DNA of 45,107 nt from Acidobacteriota bacterium (GCA_016871195.1 VFZN01000008.1:62501-107607), one strand, 5' to 3'; positions 1 through 9,968 are shown, counted from the first letter of the stretch. The notes: generated from the letters alone by a model not told the origin. Numbers and translations are program-made.

Positions 1-1012
<1,012 letters not shown>

Positions 1013-1096
1013 TCATTTCCCGCCCTGCGGGTGTGTGGTCTAAGAAAAGCCGATTGCAGAATATTCAGGGGTCAATAGCTCTTTACAACAAGATGC

Positions 1097-1156
1097 TCTG
1101 GGACGACCTGGCAAGGATGGCGCCATAATCGCGCGCCGCTCCGCCAGGACCCCAGA
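1097..1156 (+). other. Long hairpin in the 23S-5S spacer
   Basis: An inverted repeat lies inside the 152-base spacer between 23S and 5S. TCTGGG (1097-1102) and CCTGGC (1107-1112) pair with GCCAGG (1143-1148) and CCCAGA (1151-1156). A further inner helix pairs GGCGC (1119-1123) with GCGCC (1133-1137). The two outer helices are separated by a 4/2-base internal loop. By analogy with other rRNA spacers this could be a processing (RNase III-type) or folding element of the precursor; that role is inferred. No tRNA gene is seen in the spacer. Confidence 0.5.
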
Positions 1157-1164
1157 CACCAAGT

Positions 1165-1284
<120 letters not shown>

Positions 1285-1295
1285 TCTTTCACTCG

Positions 1296-1330
1296 AAACC
1301 CCGAAGGGCTCACGCCCTCCGGGGTTTTTT
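1296..1330 (+). terminator. Rho-independent terminator of the rRNA operon
   Basis: A 14-base stem (1296-1309 against 1314-1327, one A-C mismatch) with a four-base TCAC loop runs into six T residues (TTTTTT, 1325-1330), part of which pairs with the AAA at the stem base. It sits 12 bases after the 5S gene and is the clearest intrinsic terminator in the window. Confidence 0.9.
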
Positions 1331-1427
1331 CGTCTGCGGCAGAAATTCTCTGCTTGACCACTGCACAGTCCATCGCTGCAGTCCCTGTGGGTGGCAGGGC
1401 CGTTCGGCCTTCGTCTTCATACAATTC

Positions 1428-1835
1428 ATGCGTGTCGTACTCAGGCTGGCTACCGTTGTAGCCACAATTCTGGTTCTTGTCGTCGGTGTCATGCCGGCTG
1501 CCGCCCGCCCGGCAAAGAACCTGCGTGACCGTCAGGGGCGAACGCTACGATTCTCCTCAAATCGCGTGGATGCGGTTGAGGCTGGCTCGGAACACCGCTA
1601 CGAGGTTCCGCAACGCCATCGAGACGTTGTCGCGACCGATTCGTTCGAGGCCCGTCAGCCGACGGACAGCCAGGCCTCCGCACCAGTCACTCCCGACAGT
1701 GCAGCCGTCGTGCCTGACGGCCCCCGGCCGTATCTGCCATCAGCGCTCTCAGGCCCCCCCGCACGTCCCGCTCACGCTTCCCCTCGAGCCGGCACCTGCA
1801 CACCGAGCTCAGGCCGAGCGCCTCCCACCGTGTAG
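1428..1835 (+). CDS. Putative small secreted protein, function unknown
   Basis: The reading frame encodes 135 residues. Residues 1-27 look like a Sec signal peptide: two Arg within the first six residues, a hydrophobic stretch of Val, Leu, Ile and Ala, then an A-A-A site before RPAKN. The rest is hydrophilic and rich in Pro, Ala, Arg and Ser with no motif I recognise. No Shine-Dalgarno sequence is visible before the ATG. A run of seven C at 1754-1760 near the 3' end could hide a frameshift, since the protein after it turns into low-complexity Pro/Arg sequence. If this frame is not a gene, 1331-1948 holds nothing else I can support. Confidence 0.4.
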   Translation: MRVVLRLATVVATILVLVVGVMPAAARPAKNLRDRQGRTLRFSSNRVDAVEAGSEHRYEVPQRHRDVVATDSFEARQPTDSQASAPVTPDSAAVVPDGPRPYLPSALSGPPARPAHASPRAGTCTPSSGRAPPTV

Positions 1836-1948
1836 CAGAGCCGGTCGCCACACCCAGCGGTCGTCCGCATCTCTCACAATGTCAGGTGGTCTCCGCCCGT
1901 CATGGGCGGTGACGCCTCTCCCCATAGTCGTCTGTTCCTGCAGGTGTC

Positions 1949-3433
1949 ATGTCGCGACCTTCGTCCATGTTTCAATACGCCAGAACCGACGCCGTCGCCG
2001 GTGTCGTGGTCTTCCTCGTGGCCTTACCGCTGTGCCTTGGCATCGCCGTGGCATGTGGTGTGCCCCCCGTCTCCGGGCTCGTCGCCGGCATCGTGGGTGG
2101 ACTGGTGGTTCCGCTCATCTCCCGGTCTCCTCAGTCGGTGACCGGACCCGCCGCCGGCCTCACGTCGATCGTGCTCATGGAGGTCGCACGGCTCGGGGGC
2201 ATCGCCCCCTTCCTGACGGCGGTTGTCATCGCCGGCCTCCTGCAAATCGCCTTCGGGCTCCTCCGAACCGGCCGTTATGCCGCACTCGTGCCGTCCGCCG
2301 TCATCAAGGGGATGCTGGCCGCCATCGGCATCACGATTGTCTGGAAGCAGCTACCCGTCGCGGTCGGGGTCTCTGCCGTCACCGGTGACATTCTCACCGC
2401 GATTGAGCCAGGTGCCGGCCTCATCGCACTGCTCTCGCTGCTTCTGCTCTACGGATGGAAGCACACACCGCTGTCCCGGGTCACGCTGCTCTCGCCAGCT
2501 CTCGTCGTCGTCGTCGGTGCCAGTCTGCTGGCGCGGTGGTTCGACTCCACCGCGCTGGCCCTCGATGAGGCACATTTCGTCGCGGTTCCGCTCGGAGGAC
2601 TCTCTGCACTCGCGGGTGCCCTGCCACGACCGGACTGGTCGGTCCTGGCCCGACCGGATCTCTGGATCGCTGCCGTCACCATCGCCGTGGTGGCCAGCAT
2701 CGAGACTCTGCTGTCGCTGCAGGCCGTCGACCGACTCGACCCCCTGAAACGTCACAGTCCACCGGACCGGGAACTCGTGGCTCAAGGGGCAGCGAATACC
2801 CTTGCTGGCCTGATCGGCGGCCTGCCAGTCACGGCCGTCATTGTCCGTTCGGGCGCTAACGTGGCGGCCGGCGGACGCGAACGGTTCTCAGCCCTCATCC
2901 ACGGCGTGCTCCTTCTGCTGGCCGTGCTGTTCGCCGGACCGCTCCTGAACGCCATCCCCTTGGCCTGCCTGGCCGCCATCCTGATTCAGGTTGGCCTCAA
3001 CCTGTGCAAACCAGCCCTCTTCTCGAGCCAGGTTCGACTCGGCTTTACGCAACTGCTGCCATTCGCCCTGACCATCGCCGCCGTCCTGGCCCTCGACCTG
3101 CTCAAGGGGGTCATCCTTGGGGTCGTCGCGGGCATTTCATTCGTGCTGTATGAAAACTCCCAGCGGGCGGTCGTCACTGACCGAGATGCCGCTGGTGTGC
3201 TGAGAATGCGATTCCGGCGCGATGGCACATTCGTCTCGAAACCCTCGATTATCAGCGCACTGGACAGCATCAGCGACGGCGACGAGGTCATCATCGACGG
3301 CACTGACGAATACATCGACCACGATGTGAAGGAAGTGCTGGCGACCTTCGTCGACGATGCCCGCCGCCGGCAGATCACGGTGCAGATCATCGGCATCGAC
3401 CTCGCAGACGCACACGGCAGCGGCGGCCACTAA
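1949..3433 (+). CDS. SulP-family anion transporter (probable bicarbonate or sulfate) with STAS domain
   Basis: A 494-residue inner-membrane protein of the SulP/SLC26 family. The first membrane segment carries the family signature (DAVAGVVVFLVALPLCLGIA, residues about 14-33), followed by GVPPVSGL and the SVTGPAAGLTSIV pore region. About ten further hydrophobic segments follow, and a cytoplasmic STAS domain runs from residue about 410 to 485. An ATG at 1967 is an alternative start. SulP transporters move bicarbonate, sulfate or other anions. The next gene is a beta-carbonic anhydrase 36 bases downstream, and SulP-carbonic anhydrase pairs usually point to bicarbonate uptake. That partner gene is interrupted here, so the pair may no longer work as a unit. 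Substrate is inferred from context only. Confidence 0.9.
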   Translation: MSRPSSMFQYARTDAVAGVVVFLVALPLCLGIAVACGVPPVSGLVAGIVGGLVVPLISRSPQSVTGPAAGLTSIVLMEVARLGGIAPFLTAVVIAGLLQIAFGLLRTGRYAALVPSAVIKGMLAAIGITIVWKQLPVAVGVSAVTGDILTAIEPGAGLIALLSLLLLYGWKHTPLSRVTLLSPALVVVVGASLLARWFDSTALALDEAHFVAVPLGGLSALAGALPRPDWSVLARPDLWIAAVTIAVVASIETLLSLQAVDRLDPLKRHSPPDRELVAQGAANTLAGLIGGLPVTAVIVRSGANVAAGGRERFSALIHGVLLLLAVLFAGPLLNAIPLACLAAILIQVGLNLCKPALFSSQVRLGFTQLLPFALTIAAVLALDLLKGVILGVVAGISFVLYENSQRAVVTDRDAAGVLRMRFRRDGTFVSKPSIISALDSISDGDEVIIDGTDEYIDHDVKEVLATFVDDARRRQITVQIIGIDLADAHGSGGH

Positions 3434-3469
3434 CCCCCGTCCCACCACCCATACACGAAGGTAGTCTCC

Positions 3470-4126
3470 ATGGAAAAATTTCTCTCAGGCATCGAACGGT
3501 TTCAGGACACAGTCTTTCCGGCAAGTCGGGAACTCTACGAATAGCTCGCCGACGGCCAGTCTCCTCACACCCTCTACATAGGGTGCTCGGATTCCCGAGT
3601 CATCCCGAATGAGCTCATGCAGGCTCCGCCCGGTGAGCTCTTCATCTGCCGAACCGCTGGCAACATCGTCCCTGCGTGGGGCGACACTGTGGGGGGCGTC
3701 GGCGCCACGATTGAGTATGCCGTCGAGGTGCTCAACGTGAAGCACATCGTCATCGTCGGACACTCGGACTGTGGCGCCATGAAGGCCCTGATTGCGCCTG
3801 AGAAGGTGCAGCATCTTCGGGCCATCGCCGGCTGGATTCGCCACGCCGAGCGGGTGTCAGCGGTCGCGCAGGAAATGCATGGCGATGCGGATGATCCCGG
3901 ATTCGTCAATCACCTGATCGAGGAGAACGTCACCACCCAGCTGGACCATCTGGTGACGTATCCCTTCGTGGCAGACAAAATGCGCAGCGGAAACCTTTTC
4001 GTCCACGGACTGGTCTTCGACATCAAGACCGGCACGTTCCGGATTCTCGATCGTGCCACCAACCACTTTCTGCCCTTGAAGACTGCCCTCGAACAGCGAG
4101 CTGCCCACGTGCCCGTGCAGGTGTAG
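3470..4126 (+). pseudogene. Beta-carbonic anhydrase gene interrupted by an in-frame TAG
   Basis: From the ATG at 3470 one frame encodes a complete beta-carbonic anhydrase of about 218 codons, except that codon 25 (3542-3544) is TAG, between ELYE and LADGQ. The frame then continues undisturbed to 4126. The first zinc-ligand motif CSDSR (Cys codon 3584-3586) lies just after the stop. The other ligands are in VGHSDCGAMK. A restart at the ATG at 3617 would lose that Cys and the Asp-Arg pair, and its upstream sequence has no good ribosome binding site, so no active enzyme is expected from it. Other genes here (cdaA, glmM, folP, BMC-H) end in TAG, so TAG is an ordinary stop. It could be recent inactivation, a low-level readthrough product or a sequence error. 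Confidence 0.8.
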
Positions 4127-4169
4127 TGCCCGTTACCACCCAGCCGCGCCCCGTGATACAAGGACACAT

Positions 4170-5456
4170 ATGGTCCGTCATGCGAACGCGCTGGCGGCGA
4201 CGCTGTGCCTGTGCACGGCGACTCTCGCTGCCGCCCAGACCCGTCCGGCGTCGTGCAACGTCACGGACCAGAATCTGTTCGTACGGTCGCAGCTGCTGAA
4301 CCTGTATCTGTGGCGCATCCCGCTGGTGGTCGATCCGGCTCGATTCGACAGTCCGCAAGGCTATCTCGATGCGGTGCGGCGCCTGCCGAATGACGCGCGC
4401 TTCAGCTATGTGACCAGTGCAGCGGCCAGCACGGCATTCTACAGCGACAGTCAGTTCATTGGGTTCGGGTTCTCGTCGAGAGAAGAACCCGGAGCGGTCG
4501 TGATTCTTCAGGTATTTCCAGACAGTCCTGCCGCAGACGCCGGACTCGAGCGCGGGGCGCGGGTCGAGGACATTGACGGGCGATCGGTGGCCGATCTCGC
4601 GGCGAGCGGTGAGTTGGCCGCTGCGTGGGGACCGTCGGTCGAAGGGGTGAGCGTATCGGTGGCGTTCCGCACCCCCGATGGTCGCGCACGGCGAGCCACG
4701 ATGGTGAAGCGTCCGGTCACCATCCCGACGGTGTCGCACACGGGTGTCTTCACGGCCGATAGCCGACGCATCGGCTACCTGCACTTCCGAAATTTTGTCC
4801 GGCCATCCGTGGCAGCCCTGGACGACGCCTTTGCCGGATTCGCAGAGGCTGGCATCGACGAACTCATTCTCGACCTGCGCTATAACGGCGGCGGGCTGGT
4901 CGATGTGGCCCAGCATCTGGGTGGCCTCATCGGCGGGTCGCTCACCCAAGGGCAGGTGTTTGCCTCGTCGGTTCACAACGCCAACAACACTTCCCTCGAC
5001 AAGACTCTGCGCTTCACCGCCACTGCGGGACTCAGACTCTCGCGCCTCACGGTGATTGCGACGCAGGCGACGGCCTCTGCGAGTGAACTCATCATCAATG
5101 GGCTGCGGCCGTTCATGCCGGTGGCTGTCATCGGCGATCGCACCTACGGCAAGCCGGTGGGACAGTATCTGATCGAGTTCTGTGACAAGGTACTGGCCCC
5201 GGTGTCGTTCAGCATGGTGAATGCGCACGGCGAGGGCGACTACTTCGACGGTTTGCCCGTGACGTGCAGCGCCCCCGATGATGCCAGCCGGCCTCTCGGC
5301 GATCCGGCGGAGGCGTCGCTGGCAGAAGCTCTGCACTATGTGCGGACCGGTGCGTGCCGCTCATTACCGTCGTTGCCCACAGGGGAAGCCACCGGCAATG
5401 GTCCTCCGCGGGTACGTGCAGCAGTCGGGTGGCTGTCGGTGCTCAACGCGCACTGA
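4170..5456 (+). CDS. S41-family (C-terminal processing) peptidase, exported
   Basis: A 428-residue protein with a signal peptide at residues 1-22 (ending LAAAQ). A PDZ-like domain spans about 95-185 (VFPDSPAADAGLERGARVEDIDG) and an S41 peptidase core about 198-390. The motifs LDLRYNGGG (235-242) and ATASASELIING are typical. By spacing with tail-specific protease Prc (Ser, +25 Lys, +29 Gln), the likely catalytic residues are Ser303, Lys328 and Gln332. It should cleave proteins in the periplasm or outside the cell. An AAGGACA ribosome binding site precedes the ATG. It converges with the dihydrouridine synthase gene 23 bases downstream, without an obvious terminator between them. Confidence 0.88.
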   Translation: MVRHANALAATLCLCTATLAAAQTRPASCNVTDQNLFVRSQLLNLYLWRIPLVVDPARFDSPQGYLDAVRRLPNDARFSYVTSAAASTAFYSDSQFIGFGFSSREEPGAVVILQVFPDSPAADAGLERGARVEDIDGRSVADLAASGELAAAWGPSVEGVSVSVAFRTPDGRARRATMVKRPVTIPTVSHTGVFTADSRRIGYLHFRNFVRPSVAALDDAFAGFAEAGIDELILDLRYNGGGLVDVAQHLGGLIGGSLTQGQVFASSVHNANNTSLDKTLRFTATAGLRLSRLTVIATQATASASELIINGLRPFMPVAVIGDRTYGKPVGQYLIEFCDKVLAPVSFSMVNAHGEGDYFDGLPVTCSAPDDASRPLGDPAEASLAEALHYVRTGACRSLPSLPTGEATGNGPPRVRAAVGWLSVLNAH

Positions 5457-5479
5457 CATCCGACGGCGGCTGACGCCAC

Positions 5480-6574
5480 TCAGCCTTCGGGTTCTTCATC
5501 ACTTGCCGGCAACTCGCGCGGGTCGCCCGTCGCGGGCCCAGGGGCTGGTACCTCGCCGGGAATCACTTCACGCTCCCAAGTCAGTGTATCGGCCAGATAG
5601 TCGAGTGCCTGCGCATCTGCGCGCGCCAGTACGGCTTCGAGGGGCGTGCGCGCCTGGGGGTCGGCGATTCTGACCTGCATGGAAGGAAACTGACCCGCCT
5701 CATCCGGCCGCGCGTCCCGGCACCAGAAGTCTAGATGCCAGCGCGTGAACGTTCGCACGCGGGTCAACCCGAAGTCGTCATCGCCCCAGTGCTGGCGCGC
5801 GAGTGTCACATACCGGCGATAGATCTCCAGTCGGTCCTCCCCGCCCAGGTCGCGATACCCCTCGTGCACTTCGCGAAAGAGCCAGGGCCGAATCAGCGCT
5901 CCCCTGGCGGTCATGGCCGCGTGGCACTGCCCTCGCGCGATGGACGGCTCGACGTCGTGCCCATACAAAATGTCGCCATTGCCAATCACCGGAATGGGGA
6001 CGGCCTCGGCGATTTCCGCGATGGCCTGCCAGTCGGCGGCCGTGCGATATCGGGCGCTTCGCGTACGACCATGCACGACCAACGCATCCGCCCCTGCCTC
6101 GACAATAGCCTGCGCCTGTTCGAGATAGTTCCTGCTGTCGTCGTTCCATCCCAGGCGAATTTTTGCGGTGACGGGAATCGACACGGCCGCCTTGATGGCC
6201 CCCACCAATCGTCGCTGGCGCGCCGGCTGACGGCCCAGGGACGCACCGAGCCCCTTGTGCGTAAAGTAGTCGATGGGGCAGCCGCAATTGAGGTCGATGA
6301 GGCGTGCCCCGCGCGACTCACACAGCGCCGCGGCCCACGCGAGTTCTTCCGGATTCGTGCCGGCGAGCTGCACACCGAAGCACGACTCTCCCTCGAACGG
6401 CCGAATCAGCGCAAACTCGCTTTTCCGCTTCTGTTTGAGACGCCGGGCCACGGTCATCTCGCTCATGGTGACCTGCGCCCCGAACTCTGCGCACAATCTG
6501 CGATACGGCAGATTGGAACCCTTGGTCATGGGACCCATCACGAGGGTCCCCTTGGGAAACGGTGGGGCAGTCAT
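5480..6574 (-). CDS. tRNA-dihydrouridine synthase, Dus3-like
   Basis: A 364-residue FMN-dependent enzyme that reduces uridine to dihydrouridine in tRNA. It opens with KGTLVMGPMTKGSNLPYRRLC, a TIM-barrel start. The motif DLNCGCPIDYFTHKGLGASL contains the Dus active-site GCP cysteine. KIRLGW, VVHGRT and VIGNGDI are the usual substrate and FMN-phosphate motifs. The GCPID form resembles eukaryotic Dus3 more than E. coli DusA, DusB or DusC. The start was placed at the ATG before TAPPFPKG because the upstream frame is low-complexity Pro/Arg sequence. The C-terminal 40 or so residues are an acidic, proline-rich tail. It is divergent from the TraB gene with only 26 bases between the start codons. Confidence 0.88.
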   Translation of the reverse strand: MTAPPFPKGTLVMGPMTKGSNLPYRRLCAEFGAQVTMSEMTVARRLKQKRKSEFALIRPFEGESCFGVQLAGTNPEELAWAAALCESRGARLIDLNCGCPIDYFTHKGLGASLGRQPARQRRLVGAIKAAVSIPVTAKIRLGWNDDSRNYLEQAQAIVEAGADALVVHGRTRSARYRTAADWQAIAEIAEAVPIPVIGNGDILYGHDVEPSIARGQCHAAMTARGALIRPWLFREVHEGYRDLGGEDRLEIYRRYVTLARQHWGDDDFGLTRVRTFTRWHLDFWCRDARPDEAGQFPSMQVRIADPQARTPLEAVLARADAQALDYLADTLTWEREVIPGEVPAPGPATGDPRELPASDEEPEG

Positions 6575-6600
6575 TCCCGACGATGATACTGTCGGACGCG

Positions 6601-7521
6601 ATGCGACCCTGGGGAGTGGTGATGCTGTGGGCGGTGTGCCTGGTGGGCGCCGTGGTCGTGGGCGTGCATGCTCAGGGGGGCTCGTCGCCGGCCATGCTAT
6701 GGACGGTGACGGACGGTTCTGGATCGACCGCCTATCTTCTGGGTTCGATTCACACGCTGACGCCCGACGTTTATCCTCTACCTGCGGCGATGGACGAGGC
6801 ACTTGCGCAGTCGAAGGTGCTGGTCGAGGAGACGCTTCTCGACGACGCATCCGATCCAGCCCTCGCGATGCAGATGCTGTCGAAGGCTGCGTTGCCTCAG
6901 GGCGCCACGCTGGAGAGCCTGATCAGCCCTCAGCAGTACGCGCAGGTGACGGCTCTCGCCGACATGTCAGGATTTCCGATGACCATGCTGCGGCAGCTCA
7001 AGCCGTGGATGGTCGCCATCCTGCTCAGCACCGCCACCTTGACCCAGGCGGGCTACGACCCTGCGAAGGGAATCGACCGCTATTTTTTTGACAAGGCCAG
7101 GGCCGCGGGCATGCCTGTGCGCGCGCTGGAGTCCGTTGAGTACCAAATCGGACGGCTCGACGGTCTGGCGACAGACGACCAGGTGCTGCTGTTGACCGAG
7201 ATGGTGTCGGAGGCCGACGCCCTCGTTCGCAGTGTCGGGGCGATGGTGCAGGCCTGGCGGGTGGGTGACGCCGACGGGCTGGCGTCGCTGCTCAGGCCGT
7301 CGATGACTACGGTGCAAGGGCTCGAGGAACGCCTGCTGATTGAGCGCAATCGGGCGTGGGTGCCGCACATCGAGCGCTGCGTGCGCGAGCGGCAGGGGTG
7401 CCTCGTGGTGGTCGGTGCGGGTCACCTCGTGGGCCGCGACAGCGTGGTGGCGCTGCTGCAGGCCCGGGGCCTCACGGTCAGACAGCACGGAGTGCCGGCA
7501 CCCGCCCCTGCGGTCCGTTAG
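6601..7521 (+). CDS. TraB/GumN family protein, exported
   Basis: A 306-residue protein with a signal peptide (residues 1-25, cleavage near VHAQG) and a TraB/GumN (Tiki-like) fold. The hallmarks are GSIHTL near residue 45 and the C-terminal GAGHLVG motif. Conserved His and Glu in this superfamily bind metal in the Tiki metalloproteases, but bacterial members are mostly uncharacterised, so protease activity here is only possible. ATGs at 6562 and 6583 are alternative in-frame starts. 6601 was chosen because it begins directly at the signal peptide. The last four bases overlap the end of the convergent cupin gene. Confidence 0.82.
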   Translation: MRPWGVVMLWAVCLVGAVVVGVHAQGGSSPAMLWTVTDGSGSTAYLLGSIHTLTPDVYPLPAAMDEALAQSKVLVEETLLDDASDPALAMQMLSKAALPQGATLESLISPQQYAQVTALADMSGFPMTMLRQLKPWMVAILLSTATLTQAGYDPAKGIDRYFFDKARAAGMPVRALESVEYQIGRLDGLATDDQVLLLTEMVSEADALVRSVGAMVQAWRVGDADGLASLLRPSMTTVQGLEERLLIERNRAWVPHIERCVRERQGCLVVVGAGHLVGRDSVVALLQARGLTVRQHGVPAPAPAVR

Positions 7522-7856
7522 CGGTGCGACGTTGGCGCTGGCGTCAGGATGGCCACCACGACCAGCCGCTCGGTGCTGGTGTTGGCCACGCCGTGCGCCA
7601 CGTCGGCTGGTGCCACGAGCAGGTCACCGGCGGTCATGGGCCACTCGGCCCCTTCTACCAGAAACAGGCCCTGCCCCTCGGCGACGATGTATACCTTGTC
7701 CTGACCCGGGTGCGCATGCAGGGCGTGCCGCTGTCCCGGTTCAAAGGCATTGATGCCGACGAGCACGTTGGGCGAGGCGAAGAGCGTAGCCTTTCCCATG
7801 CGGTCGGCGGAAAACACGGCATGGTCGGCCGGGCGAATGACGGACGGGTGTGTCAT
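7518..7856 (-). CDS. Small cupin-domain protein
   Basis: A single-domain cupin of 112 residues. The first cupin motif contains HALHAHPGQDKVYIVAEG (residues 44-61), with two His that would bind a metal, and the second motif is PADVAHGVANTS (residues 83-94). Such stand-alone cupins bind small molecules or are isomerases or dioxygenases; the substrate cannot be read from sequence. It is the second gene of a leftward pair, starting 5 bases after the methyltransferase stop, and is probably co-transcribed with it. Confidence 0.85.
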   Translation of the reverse strand: MTHPSVIRPADHAVFSADRMGKATLFASPNVLVGINAFEPGQRHALHAHPGQDKVYIVAEGQGLFLVEGAEWPMTAGDLLVAPADVAHGVANTSTERLVVVAILTPAPTSHR

Positions 7857-7861
7857 GGTGT

Positions 7862-8644
7862 TCAGGCTGGGCGGGTGGCCGTGACATTGAGGCGCCAGTA
7901 GTCGAGCAGATAGGGCTCCTCCTGCTGGCCGGCCAGGGTGGTGATGCGATCGAGGAAGCGGTCGCGCAGGGTGACCGGCAGTGCTGCCACCTGGGCGCGG
8001 TAGTTCACGGTGGCAATGAATTCCCGGTAGTCGTCGGCCGACGCCAGCAGCGTCGGCGCCGGCTCGAGCCAGGCACTGACGTCGGCGAACCCGGCCGCCG
8101 CCAGTTGCCTGGCGGCTTCGTCTGCCGAGGCGAACGTCCAGCGGTCCTGCCAGCCGGCCAACACCTCCGCGAAGGGTGCTTCGCGCATGACGGCTGTGGC
8201 GAGGGCGTGGGCCCTGGCGAGGTTCGGTCCTCCGCCGTATTGCGCATGGAGCCTTCCCCCGGGTTTGAGCGCCATTCGTACATGGCCAAACAGCGCGGGG
8301 TGGTCGTCGACCCAGTGAAAGGTGGCGGTGCTGAAGACCACGTCGGCCCATCCCGCGCAGGGCAGTGCCGGCAATGCGACCTGGGCAAAGCGGACGTGAT
8401 GACCGTGCGTCGGGCGGAGGTTTGCCCGGGCAGTCTGGAGCATGTTCCATGACCGGTCGATGGCCAGCACCTGCCCGTGCGGCAGCCGACCGAGCAGGTC
8501 GCCGGTGAGCCGCCCGGACCCGCAGCCCGCATCGATCACGCGCTCGTGGCCGGCGAGTGACAGCCGACCCAATACACGCTGGCCCCAGGTGGTCTGGGGC
8601 GTCGACACCTGATGGTAAGCCTCGGCGTTCCACTCGCGGGTCAT
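7862..8644 (-). CDS. Class I SAM-dependent methyltransferase
   Basis: A 260-residue methyltransferase. Motif I is VIDAGCGSGRLTGDL (residues about 36-50). The acidic ribose-binding residue is in VLAIDRS, and ADVVFSTATFHWVDD forms motif IV. The N-terminal WNAEAYHQVSTPQ pattern and the overall layout resemble the trans-aconitate methyltransferase (Tam) subgroup, but I cannot assign the acceptor substrate. It is the first gene of a leftward pair with the cupin. It is divergent from the thioesterase gene, with 72 bases between the start codons; that gap holds weak -10-like hexamers (TACACT on the minus strand) but no convincing -35. Confidence 0.85.
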   Translation of the reverse strand: MTREWNAEAYHQVSTPQTTWGQRVLGRLSLAGHERVIDAGCGSGRLTGDLLGRLPHGQVLAIDRSWNMLQTARANLRPTHGHHVRFAQVALPALPCAGWADVVFSTATFHWVDDHPALFGHVRMALKPGGRLHAQYGGGPNLARAHALATAVMREAPFAEVLAGWQDRWTFASADEAARQLAAAGFADVSAWLEPAPTLLASADDYREFIATVNYRAQVAALPVTLRDRFLDRITTLAGQQEEPYLLDYWRLNVTATRPA

Positions 8645-8716
8645 GGTGACAGTGTAGCGGTGGGGTCCGGCTTCGGAGAAAAGTGGGCGACAATACGGCT
8701 GCCTCACGGAGGGCTG

Positions 8717-9175
8717 ATGCCGTTTTTCCAGATTCGCAAGAAGGTGCACTGGTCGGATACCGACGCGGCTGGCGTCACATGGTTTCCGAACTTCCTTCGG
8801 ATGTTTGAGGATGCCGAGGAAGAGCTGTTTGCATCCCTGGGGCAGGCTCGGCAGGTGCTGCTGGGGCGGTTCGGGTTTGCCATGCCACGCGTGGAGGTGA
8901 CGGCACGCTTCCGTGCCCCGGCCCGTGCCGGGCAACTGGTTCGCATCGGCATCGATACGGTCGTGGAGAATCCGAGGCGGCTGCGGCACCAGTTCGAAAT
9001 TCGTGACGATGCGACAGACATGCTGCTGGCTGAGGGCGTCGTGCGAGCGGCGTGTGTGACGCTGCAGACCTTCACGGCCCGCGATCTTCCGCACGACGTC
9101 GTGCAGATTCTGTCGGGGCTGCCCGACCTTGCCGAGCGCCAGGGCCGCGGCGAGGTCGAGCTGCCGTGGACCTGA
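8717..9175 (+). CDS. Acyl-CoA thioesterase, 4HBT hotdog family (YbgC/FcbC type)
   Basis: A single hotdog-fold domain of 152 residues. HWSDTDAAGVTWFPNFLRMFEDAEEE (residues about 10-35) is the 4-hydroxybenzoyl-CoA thioesterase signature, with the catalytic Asp in SDTDAAG. It should hydrolyse an acyl-CoA thioester in the cytoplasm; chain length or aromatic preference cannot be told. GGAGGG at 8708-8713 is a good ribosome binding site for this ATG. The next gene, a methyltransferase, starts one base after its stop codon, so the two are probably translated from one message. Confidence 0.87.
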   Translation: MPFFQIRKKVHWSDTDAAGVTWFPNFLRMFEDAEEELFASLGQARQVLLGRFGFAMPRVEVTARFRAPARAGQLVRIGIDTVVENPRRLRHQFEIRDDATDMLLAEGVVRAACVTLQTFTARDLPHDVVQILSGLPDLAERQGRGEVELPWT

Positions 9176-9176
9176 G

Positions 9177-9968
9177 ATGGCGGGTCGACGCACCTCGGCG
9201 CCGAGCGGCCACGGCGGCTGGGACGACTACGCGCCGTTCTATGACTGGGAAAATGCGCGTACCTTCGGGCGGCGCGACCTGGCGTTCTGGCGGCGACTGG
9301 TTGAGGCGCGCGGGGGACGGGTGCTTGAGCTGGGGTGCGGCACGGGCCGCGTGACGGTGCCCCTGGCTCGGGACGGCCATGTGCATGTGGTGGGCATTGA
9401 CCGGTCAGCGGCGATGCTGGCTCGGGGACGGGCGCGGCTCACGCGGGCGCATATCAGCAGTGCCGACCTGATTTTGGGCGACATCCGTCACCTGCCCTTC
9501 CGGAAGGCCAGCTTTGACACGGTGCTGGCCCCGTACGGGGTGCTGCAGTCACTGCTAAGCGAGCGCGGTCTGTCGACCACACTGGGTGCGGTGGCCTCGG
9601 TGCTGCCCCGAGGTGGGGTGCTCGGGCTCGAGCTGGTGGCAGACCTGCCGTCGTGGCGTGAGTATCGCGACCGGGTGACCTTGCGGGGGCGTCGCGGCAG
9701 CCGAGGCCCCTGGGTCACGCTCAAGGAATCGGTGCGGCAGGACCCTGGCCGGGGGTTCACGCACTTTGACCAGGTCTTCATCGAAGGGCGGGGCCGCGCT
9801 GCCCGTCGGCACGCCTTCACCCTGAGCTTCAGGACGCTGTCGGTGCCGCAGATGGCGAGGCGCCTTGAGCAGGCGGGGTTCGATGTCACGGCGACGCTCG
9901 GTGACTATCAGGGCGGGCCGTGGGATCCGCGGGCAGAGGTGTGGATTCTGCTCGCGCGCCGGCGGTGA
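9177..9968 (+). CDS. Class I SAM-dependent methyltransferase
   Basis: A 263-residue protein. SAM-binding motif I is [16 protein letters not shown] (residues about 49-64), followed by [11 protein letters not shown] and a motif IV region [11 protein letters not shown]. The C-terminal half carries a beta-rich segment ([14 protein letters not shown], then [18 protein letters not shown]) common in small-molecule methyltransferases. The ATG is one base beyond the thioesterase stop (TGAGATG), suggesting translational coupling. A start farther upstream in the same frame would lie inside the thioesterase gene, so it was rejected. The acceptor substrate is unknown. It is unrelated in detail to the methyltransferase at 7862-8644. 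Confidence 0.85.
   Translation: MAGRRTSAPSGHGGWDDYAPFYDWENARTFGRRDLAFWRRLVEARGGRVLELGCGTGRVTVPLARDGHVHVVGIDRSAAMLARGRARLTRAHISSADLILGDIRHLPFRKASFDTVLAPYGVLQSLLSERGLSTTLGAVASVLPRGGVLGLELVADLPSWREYRDRVTLRGRRGSRGPWVTLKESVRQDPGRGFTHFDQVFIEGRGRAARRHAFTLSFRTLSVPQMARRLEQAGFDVTATLGDYQGGPWDPRAEVWILLARRR

Noticed and set aside
1477-2388. A 303-codon plus-strand frame overlapping the small secreted protein and the SulP gene
   Set aside because: Its translation is Arg/Pro-rich and overlaps the well-supported SulP N-terminus in another frame.
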